Of a stretch of 64,000 bases of DNA, positions 17,140 through 27,800 are shown piece by piece. The stretch is from NCBI RefSeq assembly GCF_028372415.1, contig NC_092873.1, positions 356,466,128 through 356,530,127 of the forward strand, given 5' to 3'. The notes below the pieces were generated by a model. That model made no database searches and was not told where the DNA came from. It saw nothing but the letters and a program-made list of their open reading frames with translations. Origin of the DNA: Notamacropus eugenii. Taxonomy: Eukaryota > Chordata > Mammalia > Diprotodontia > Macropodidae. The translations under genes were made by a program, and so were the position numbers. Every line of letters starts with the position of its first letter. Within the stretch, counting starts at the first letter, position 1.

Positions 17140-17660
17140 AATGCGAAATGCACCCCAACTCCTCACATCTACCACTAAATCTCTAGCTTCTTTCAAGGCT
17201 TGTTACTAAGGCTTACTTCTAATCTCTCCTGAATTTCCCTTCCCCATTTTTAGTACTAATGAATATTGCTATTATCTCCCTTCTAAAATTATTTTATATT
17301 TACTTCTCTTGGCATAGGTTATATTTTTCCCTATATCTTACCCCCTTCCAGTAGAATGGATACTCCTGAGGGAGCATACTATATCACCTTTATCAGCATC
17401 CCCAGAACTTTGTACAGTAGATAGAGAATTGGGCCTGGACTTAGAAAGAGACCTTAGTCAAATATGACCTTGGACGCTCACTAGCTGCATGACCATAGGC
17501 AAACTGTTTAACCACTGCCTTAGTTTCCTCAGCTGTAGAATGAGGGTTCTAATAGCATCTACCTCCCAGGGTTGTTGTAAGGATCAAATAAGATAATATT
17601 TGTAAAGTACTTAATGAAGTGATTGCCTTAGGATAGATACTTGATTATATTTAATATAAA
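17140..17660 (+). mobile_element. L2 fragment followed by a tRNA-derived SINE
   Basis: 17,140-17,410 carries L2 words (CTCTAGCTTCTTTCAAGGCTTG, ATGGATACTCCTGAGGGAGC, CAGCATCCCCAGAACTTTG). 17,410-17,660 is a SINE (CCTTGGACGCTCACTAGCTGC, AGGATCAAATAAGATAATATTTG). The flanks 16,700-17,140 and 17,660-18,240 are AT-rich with nothing recognised. Confidence 0.5.
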
Positions 17661-18239
17661 ATTTTGGAATAATCTCTTTGTTCTCTCTGAAACAAACAGA
17701 AAATGCCTCTTCCTATGTCAGCAAAAGCCAGCCAGGACTGACTTAACATTCCTTATGAGACCTTTAACCTAAGATACTTTTTCTGAATAATGGGACATTT
17801 TCCATATCTTAATATTTTGTGGACATATACTATGTTATGGCATGTTAATGGTAAAGAAAACACAGACATCTTGGGTCATAATTTCTATTTGAAACTCTGT
17901 CAAACTCTATTATCTTATTGTATTTACAACCTATGTAATTAAGAAATTCCTTTCTAATGGTCTAGTCAATCACCTATGGAGACCATGAATCTAAAGGACA
18001 CAGAACACCTTCTTTGTCCTAAAACAGATTTAAGGCTGGTTGTTTTTGGTATCTGGTAGCTAGATTTAATATCTAGCTCTGTGGACTCCATGTACTGTTA
18101 CTTTAAAGAGAATGAATTAATCTATAATAAATAATGAAAATGTATGCCTTTAGTCTATTGCCTCTACTTTAACCAAACTTTCAGGTTAACATACTATATA
18201 AATGCTATTCTTACTTGTATTTTTACATTTGATTTAACT

Positions 18240-18480
18240 CTTTTTTGTTGTTCAGTCCTGTCTGAGTCTTTGCGTCCCTGTTTGGAGTTTTTTTTTTGGC
18301 AGAGATACTGGAGTAGTTTGGCATTTCCTTCTCCAGCTCATTTTATAGATGAGAAACTGAGACAAATAGGATTAAGTGACTTGCCCCAGGTCACATAGCT
18401 AGTAATTGTCTGAGGCTGGATTTGAACTCATGAAGAGGAGTCCAAGCCCACGGCTCTATTCACTGCACCACCTCTATACC
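18240..18480 (-). mobile_element. RTE-tailed SINE downstream of KRT28
   Basis: TTGTTGTTCAGTCCTGTCTGAG, TGGAGTAGTTTGGCATTTCC, CTCCAGCTCATTTTATAGATG and CAGGTCACATAGCTAGTAATTG place it in the same family as 13,150-13,388. It ends about 180 bp beyond the KRT28 polyadenylation signal. Confidence 0.65.
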
Positions 18481-18661
18481 CTTTCTGTTTACAGTGACAC
18501 CTACTAGTTATATTAATATGAAAAACACACACACAAACAAAACATCCTAAGTATTTCTTCTGCCCATTTGTCTAAGTATAATAAGCAAGAAATAGCAAAA
18601 ATGACGTGGAAGAAATGATGATTGAAACACTCAAAAATAGAAACAGATGTATATTTGCTTC

Positions 18662-18667
18662 TTTATT
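18662..18667 (-). terminator. KRT28: Polyadenylation signal of KRT28
   Basis: AATAAA on the minus strand about 156 bp downstream of the KRT28 stop codon, nearly the same spacing as in KRT27. The 3' UTR is short and carries no recognisable repeat. Confidence 0.75.
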
Positions 18668-18822
18668 TAATAGCAAAACACCCTAAACCTGCTATGTGTG
18701 AAAGGCAAAAAGCATAAGCAGAGATTTCTCCTAGGTACTTTGAGAACGGAAAGCATTTCTCTTCTCGTGTTTAGAATCATGCATCTTGGGAGAATCCTTT
18801 ACCTTCCTCTTTTCTGGGTTCT

Positions 18823-21800
18823 CTAGAAAGGAGCTCTCTGCTCTGCCTTGCCATTGCTCAGCTTAGAGCTCTTTTCTTCAATGACCCTGGTTGAGAGAAC
18901 TTTGCCCCGTTGATCTAGCTCTTCAACAACAGTCTTTACTAGTGTGGTTTTGGAGAGATCTGGAAATGAGACATATGCGATGTTAATTACTCAATCAATA
19001 AACATTTACTAAGCTCCTATTATGTATCAGTTACTAAGTTCTGGGGAAACAAGAAGAGGCAAAAAACAGTCCCTGCCTTGAAGAAGCTTATTGTTTAATA
19101 GGGGGATGCAAACAAATATATACAAAACAAGATATATATAGGATAAACAGAGGGAAGTCACTTGGATTAAGAGGGGAAGACTTCCTATAGAAGGCTGGAT
19201 TTTAGTTGGAACTTAAAGGAAGTCAGGGAGGTCAGTAGATAGAGCAGAGAAGGGAGAGCATTCCAGCATGGGGGATATTCAGAGAAAATGCTCATTGCCA
19301 AGAGATGGAGCATCTTGTTCCTAGAACAGCTAGGAAGCCAGTACCCAAAGAGTACTTGTTGGGGAGTAGGGAACAGTAGAAGGGGGCTAGGTTATGAAGG
19401 ACTTCGTCAAACAGACAACTTTTAAAATTTGTTCCTGGAGGCAACAGGGAGCCATGGGAGTTTGTCAGGTAGGATGTGGTGACATGGTCAGACTTGCATT
19501 TTAGGAAAATCACTTTAATGGCTGAATAGAAGACAGATGGAGTGGGAAGAGACTTCAGGCAGGCTGACTCACAAGGAGGCTATTGCAATAATCAAAGCAT
19601 GAGGTGATGAGAGTTTACCCAGAGTTGGGGGGAGTGAAGAGGGGTGTATTCAAGACGCGTTGTAAAGGTGAAATCGGCAGTCTTTGGCAACAGCTATATA
19701 ATATATGTGGAATGGGAGTTTAGCATATTCACGTTCCATATACATTTACACTTAAGATGACAAAGCTTGCTTCTGAGAGCAGAACAGATAGTTCTTTAGG
19801 AGAGAGGTACAACATTCCATTTTCCATCTCCATGCCTTTATATAGGCCCCACTCCCTTTTGTACCTCCCTGCCCCCCAAGCCTGGATGCACTCAGTTCTC
19901 AGTTCAGCTAGTCAGAATACCTACTTTCTTTCAAAGCTGGGTTTCAAGGGCCACCTAACACATGAGATATTCCCTCATCTTTGAGAACATTTCCCTATAA
20001 TTTTCACACCATTCCTGGTCTTACTCCTCTTCCCCCTTCCAGCTCTCCACATGTGTTGTCTTCTCTTTATTAAAATGTAAGGTCCTTGAGGAATAGGAAC
20101 TATCCTGCTTTTTTGTTTTTGTATCCCCAGCATTTATAGTGCAGTGCCTGCCACATGGTAAGCAAGAATGCACTACCTATCTACCTATCTATGAATACAT
20201 CTCTATCTTCCTTCCTTCCTTCCTTTCTTCTTTCCTTCCTTCCTTTTTTTCCTTCTTTCCTTCTTTCTTTCTTGTAAATCTTAAGGGTTTGGGATCTGAG
20301 AAGGTTGAATAGCATCTGTTTTTGCTAGACGGACAGTTACAAGGAAGAGTAAAAATAGGAATGCACTTTAATACCTTTAGTTGAATTTCCTGGACCTCCT
20401 GGCCCATAGCCTTTTGTTTTGGAGCATGAACTGTGAAAATAAAAATAAAGAAAGATGACTTTTCTTTTTCTGTTTAGTGTGATAGCAGGAATATTTAAAC
20501 CTAAGTGAACTTTGCATCAAAAACCAAAGGTTTGCTGTAGAAGACACTAAGACCTATATATTTAGAAATTAAATGACATTTAATCTGAAATGAATATTTA
20601 TTTAAAAGACCAGGACTGTCTTTCACTCATGAATCTCAGCATTCTAAAGTGACAAGATAGACACATAGAAATGTAAATTTACTTTTGTCCTTAGGAACTT
20701 GAAGAATTGCTCTTTCTAGATTTACTTCAGGCCAATAGACTTTCATTCCTCTCTTCACCTTATTCAGAGCTGCTGATGAGTTTATTCATCCCCTTCCCAT
20801 GGAAACCTGTCCCTGGCACAAAGTTTTATCTTATAAGGAACCAGGCCTCCATGTTACCTCCATGTACCACCTCTCTCCTATCTTCCAACTCAGCCCTTAG
20901 GTATTTTTTTTCCTAATTAGAATGGAAGCTCCTTGAGGGCAGAGTCTGAGAACTGGCTGGGCAGGGAAGGTCTTGCTAGTTTGTATTTGTATCCCTAGTT
21001 GTTGGCACATTGTCGAGCACATTGTAACCACTTGATAAATGCTTTTTAAAATTAATTTCATTCATTCTTAACGGATTAACCAGAACTAAGTTTTCAGGTA
21101 GGCCTGTCAAGAAGTTAGGGAGATGAGTTTGGAATGGGCAGTTTGATGTTCTTTAGGGAGAATAGACTAGTTTCAATGTTAAATTGAGGAATGGTTACTA
21201 AATGAAATTATTTGATCGGAGTGTCAGAAATGAGGAGAGACAAGGGAAAGAAGAAAGAGAAGCTGGAGTGGAGAATCATGAATTCAGTAATAATCAATTG
21301 ACGTGAGAAGTGATAAATGGGAGCTTGTGGAAATAACAATGATATTGATCATAAGGGCAGGTCATGGAATTATTTTGAGTATACTACCATGGTATAGTGG
21401 TTAGAACTGACCTCAGAGTCAGAAAGACTTGGATTAATCCCTCTCTCTGATTTGTGTGACCCTGAGCAAATTACTTAACTTATCATTTCTCTAGGCAATT
21501 GGTGATAACTTGGTTGTGGTTTCTACAGTTTTGTGATCATGAAATTGAATAGAAACCACCTTTTTAGTGAACTTCCCTACCTTCCATCTCCATCAATGAG
21601 TCGACAGTAGGTCTCAATTTCCTTCTCTAGACGAATCTTGGTATCAAGCAGCTGCTCGTACTCCAGCTTCTGGCCTTCCATCTCAGTCCTGACCTGCTGC
21701 AGTTGCTCCTCCAGGGCCCCAATCTGTGCCTGGATTTGTGAGAGCTGTACACAGTAGTTCCCTTCTGTCTCACTCAAGGAACATTCCAGTGAGTGTTTCT

Positions 21801-24800
21801 GTGGATACGGGAGAAAGTCACATCTGAGATTAAAATTAAGTTAGAAGAGTCAGGCAAATGAGTCAAATACTTAAAACTGGCCCAATGGATCTCAGGCAAG
21901 GGTTCTTAATCTCATTTTGGGTCATGGACTCCTTTTGTAGTCAGATCTAGGATCCCTTCTCATAATGATGTTTTTAATTATACACTCATGAAGTCACCTC
22001 TCACTGTTGATGTCCTACACTTATGTGAATAGACACCTGGCCCATGAGGATGGTGTATTTGGTCTCAAGCTCATTTTTCTGAGATGTAGTGGGATGACGG
22101 ACATGATAGAGTAAGCATTTTAACACTTAAAAAATGCCATATGTCATGCGCTTCCTTCCCTCCTGCCTAGTGAAAAGGAAAATGTGTCTCCACACTGGCC
22201 TCTTTCTTCAAACAGCAAACAGATGGCTAAGGCTGAATAGCTTCCATTCTTTGGTCATAATGGAATTTGATTTCTGGCTTTTGTGTTAGTAATGATTCAC
22301 AGGCAATGTGACTCGGTGGAGACAAATCTGGACTCAGAACCAGAAAGGCCCTTACCCTGAAACATATTAGCTGTGTGACCCTGGTAGAGGGACTTAACTT
22401 TCAGTACCCCAAACAAGTCTCTAAGTGACATATGAATTGCTGATCTTTACTGGAAGAGAGAGTTTTCACAATAGGAGTTCTCTAAATCAATAAAATCACA
22501 GCTCTGTATTTTTTTTTAAGTAGTTTGAGCACTGTTTTGTAGAACTAAAGAATTCAACATAGCACATTAGTGGAATAATTGCGTTAATGTCTTAGTCAAA
22601 CTTAGTTGGGCACATATAATTTATAGTTGTTTAATAAGCCCTCCTGAAACAACCTGGATTGACTTTATATATATTTTTATGTGTGCATAAGATATAAATC
22701 TAGAGCTGCAAGAGGCCTCAGATGCCATCTAGTCCAACTCCATCATCTTACAGAAGAGGAAACTGAGAATCGTAGAGCTAGAGTAACTTCCTCAAAATTG
22801 GTGAATGACAGAAACAGGATTAGAATCCAGAGCCATGCCCTTTCCAGCATACCAGGCTATGGCATCCCTGCCAAGAATGCAAGCTCCTTAGGAAGTGTGG
22901 TGAGGGGCTGGGGAACTGTTTCATTTCTGCCTTTGCATCCCCACTGCTTGGCATGTAGTAAGCTCTTAAGACATGCTTGATGGATAAGGCAGAATCTAAT
23001 TTATAACATAATCTTCAATCAACCAACCAATATGCATTTATTATGTGCCTACAATGTGCTAAATATTGTCCTGGGGTACTGAGTACTAAGACAAATGTAA
23101 AAAGGTCCCTGCTCTCAATGAACTTCTGTAGGGTCTCAGGGTCAGAAGATTTTTCTGTTACTATAGATTTGTTATCATGTTTAAATGAACACTCAGTCCT
23201 CATTGGGAACTAAAGCTTGTTGATATCAAGAAGGAGGGAAGTGCAATTTTCTTTAATTTTTTTCTTTTCCAACGAACTTTTTAAGTAGAGAGACTTGGGG
23301 GAGGGATTGATCTTGGGGCTTGAGTCAAGGACAGTCCTTTCCTAGATCCCTAGACCTCTCTGTCCAAAGGCAATCAACCAAGCAGATTACATGGAAAAAA
23401 ATATAAAATAAAAAACATATAAAAGTATAACACAGCCAGTATGTACCAAGATGCTACCTATATAATTTTAGGAAAACCATTGTCCCCTTTTGGCTTCAGT
23501 TTCCACATATGAGGTCAAAAGAAGTGGTTTGAAATAAAAGGTCCCTTCTGGCTCTGAATCTGTGATCTTAAGAACAGACAGGTTTCTTTAGACGTCTTTA
23601 AATCATGCGAATGTGCCTGATCCACACAATTCTCACCCACCGTTGCAAGGAGGGACTGTAGCTCGATCTCCAGGGTTTGGACAGTACGCTTCATTTCTGT
23701 GAGCTCGCTCCTGGCCGAGGTGGTGGCCCCAGCATCGTCGGAGATCTGCTGTTGGAGCGTGGCACTCTGCATCAGGAGACAGGTTAAGTCAAGTTTTGTG
23801 AGGACTGAATCGAGTTGGATAATGAATATTAGCTGTGATTGACCTACCTTTTCATTGAACCAGGCTTCAGCATCCTTGCGGTTCTGCTCAGCCAGATCCT
23901 CGTACTCAGCCCTCATGTTGTTCAGCAGAACTGTCAGATCCACCCCTGGGGCCGCGTTCATCTCCACGTTCACGTTCCCACCTGCAGCGCACTGGAGGGC
24001 TTTCATTTCCTGAAAAGGAAACACCAAGAAGACTTTCAAGGTGAAGTCTGGCACCAATACATAGAGAACCAAAGAGCTGGCATACAGTTTTGTGGATTGA
24101 ATATTTTTTTTTTTGTATTGTTTCATCCAAATCCTTTCTTTGATGAAGTTTCTTGCTTTTTTAAAAAAGTTGTTAATAATTTGGCATGATGCAGGAATTC
24201 CTAACCTGAGGTCCATGAATTTATTAAAAATTGTTTTGGTGACTATTTCAAAATAGTTTATTTTCTTTGCAATCTTTGTATATTTTATTTTAGTATTTTA
24301 TATTATACTGTTATTATATTCCATTTATTTTATACATTTAAAGACTATTCTTATAACAAGTTCATCTATATATAGTCTTCAAATTGTCAAAGGATCTGAT
24401 GATACAAAGAGGTTAAGAATTCCTGGCTTAGGAAGGCATGCAATCAAAGTCTTGTCCAAAGACATGATGCACACTGATACAGTGTGACCCTGGGTTAGTC
24501 ACTGAATCTCTCGGTGTCTCCAGGTAATTTGCTAAAACTCTAAACTGCAGAACTCTTATCACTCTACTTTGGAGTTTCTTTAATGGAAGTTCAATTCAAT
24601 TTAATAAACATTTATTAAATGCCTAACATGTTCCAGGCACTGTGCTAAATGCTGGGGATACAAAAAGAGACAAAGGACAGTCCCTGTCCTCCAGAAACTT
24701 ATAATCTAATTGGGGAGGGGACACATAACATATAAATAAAAATATACAAAACAAGCTATATGCAGGATAAATAAAAAATTCAAAGAGGGAAAGCACTGGA

Positions 24801-27800
24801 AATTCACTACTACCAATGAAATTATTAATTTGATTTAACATAAAAAATGAACCCCCCCAATAAAAAACAAAAAACAACTTCTAGACCCAAACATTTATGG
24901 AGAGCTTATAGGATATTGGATATTGTTTTAAGTTCTTTGACATAAGAATTTAGAGAAGATCTTATGCAATGTGACTACACCTTTCCAAGCTAGACAAATG
25001 CTATCCATGCTGGATTTAGAATTAGAATACTTGGGTTTAAATTTAGAGTTGGCCATTTGCTACTTTGGACAAGACACTGAGCCTCTCTTGGTTTTGACTT
25101 TCTCCTCTGTGAAATGAGGAAGTTGGACTAGATTATGTCTAAGAATCTGCAGGCCCTGTTCTGAATCGATTTCTGTATAATCTCGAAGGTCCCTTAGAAA
25201 CTTATCAAATTATCATTTAGATAATTTAGAATATTTTATTAGAATTTTTATATTTATATTATTTTGATATGTAATTTACATATAATAATATATTTATAAT
25301 TTACATTGTTATTTATATTTAACATATAATAAACTTATCATTTATTAGAATAATTTAGAATTAGAATCATTTGGAAACTTATCAAATAGGATCATATTTG
25401 TAAAGTCTGGCACATAGTAGGTGTTTAATAAGTGTTGCTTTCTCTTTCCCTTCACCCTTTGTATTTTAAATAATTTTTTTGGTGGAACTATATAAAGTGT
25501 ACTCTATTCTTTTCTGCTCTTTTAAACGAAGCACACCAAATGAATTATGTTTTATTCAACAAATATTCATTAAGCAACTATTAGGTGCAATGCACTGGAG
25601 CTGGAGGAAACCTCAGAGGCTTCTAGTCCAATCTTCTCATTTGACAGATGAGGACACTGAAGCACAGGGAGACTTTGTGGCTTTTTTGTGGTCACACAGG
25701 CAGTGGGTATCACAGGCAAGATGTGAACCCAACACCTCTCACCCTATAGCCAATGCTCTTCCCCCTTTACCACAAAAAATGACTAAGATGTGGTCCCAGA
25801 TCTACACTGTTCATCCTTTGTTCTCAGAGGACCAATGACATTAGCAGGTGATGTCTTAACTTGCAAGTGAATTGGATTTAAGTGAGGTAGGGCTGTGCAG
25901 CCATCAGCCTCACTCTCTTCTCCAGAGTCATTGGAGTTCAGTGGCAAGACATATAGGTCAAGATAACTGGTAAAGGCTCTGGATGAAGTGGGGGACTTTG
26001 GTCTTTCCGAGGTCTCCCTTTGTTTGAGGCAATGCCCATTCAGTAATTAAAGGCTAGGTAAAAATGGAGGCAAAAGATGGCCTAGTTTGCCTTCATAAAA
26101 GAATCAGTCTGGGGGTGGGGTGGGAAGACCCTCAGAGTTTCTGGCCAGAATAGAAACAATTGCTATTTTCACTCATCAAAGTCGATGACTGCACAGCTCT
26201 GCCTCAGGTAAACTCTAAAACTAGATCTATATTAATCCAATAGGAACAGTAGGCACTGAGCCTCGGTCTTACAAAAGGACTATGAAAAGATTTTGGCCTC
26301 TTTGTCCGCCTCCTTCCTCACTTTTGTAATTGTATGACAAGCTATAACAAGTCTCCCTTCTTAAATAAATAAATATCTAAATAGCAAAGAGACTGAAAAG
26401 TGTAGACTCATCAATAGCATTAGAGTTTTTGAATGAAGACAGCATGAGAGATGAATTTTTTGAGATTTTATAGTATCATAAATTTAGAGATAGAAAGGAA
26501 ATTAAAGACCAAAGAGTCGAGCCCTCTAATTTTGTAGATGAGGAAGCTGAGGCCCAGAGAGGTGAAATGACTTGTCCAGGACCACACAACAAACAGGTGT
26601 CTGGGGCTGGAGTTGAATCCAGATCTTACATCTAAAAGTCCATCCGTCTTATCTACCATGCCATCCTTAAGGCTACTATGTTATTGTTGCTTTCTCCCTC
26701 CTTAAATTGTCCTGTACCTGCTTATATATATACATGTTGTAGTCTTCCTGGTAGATTGTCAGCTGTTTGACTTCAAGAACTCTTTCTGTCTTGTTTTTTG
26801 TTATCCCCAGGGGACAGCTCTTAATAGGATTTATTGGATTGAATTGGAATAATCTATTTTGAGCAGATTAATTTCTATATCTCCCTGTTCTGACCATGGA
26901 GGGCCTTTATAATCATTCTGCCCCCTAATCGGGCCATTAAGGATGGGAGAAATAGTCTGGCATAAAGGGGAAGCCTGCGTGATTACTATGTTTTTAACTA
27001 ACCAGTAAGGAGTTTAGTTAGCTAAAGAAGGCATGGCACTTTGGTTTACTCCTTACCTCTTCATGGTTCTTCTTGAGGTAAGTCAGCTCCTCATTCATAG
27101 TTTCATATTGAATTTCCAGGTCTGCTCTGCAGAGTGTCAGCTCATCCAGGACTCTACGCAGGCCATTGATGTCAGCCTCAACACTTTGATGAAAAGCCAG
27201 CTCATTTTCAAACCTTAGAGAATGTTGCATTGATTTTCAGGACAAAGTAGATCAGCGTAAGGTAAGACAAAAACAAAACCAAATTCCCCTTAAGCTGAAA
27301 ATCAGAATGGAACAAAATAAAAGTAGGAATAATTTCTTCTGGGTAATTATTTTTAATACATCATTAACAGTATAAATTGTGTATAATATGAATTATTAAT
27401 AATATCTTTCTCTGGAAAATTATTATTAGTACCACAAACTGTTCTTGTGGGAAGTGGCATAAAATGTAGTCCCAGTTGTGGGTGGAGAAAGATAGAGAAC
27501 CCTCACTTCACCCCCTAAGATACCAGTATGAGACTGTTGCTTGGGAGGTTATGTTATAGTGGGAAGGAAGAAGCAGAGCCAAGTAGAGGCAGAGCTCATT
27601 CCTGCTCAGTGCCTGGCACACAGTAAGCAGTTAATAAATGCTTCATCTATCTATCACTCCAACCCATCCCTTGGTAGCTTCCCATTTTAATGAAATGCTT
27701 TTGTGTTTATGTTGCTCAAGGACTGAAAATACTGCCTTGTTGTTCAATAATTTCAGTCATGTCTGACTCTTCATGACCCCATTGGGGGTTTTCTTGGCAA

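Noticed and set aside
23839-24189. Plus-strand 116-codon frame
   Set aside because: Antisense shadow of KRT28 exon 4; the equivalent KRT27 exon gives the same kind of shadow.
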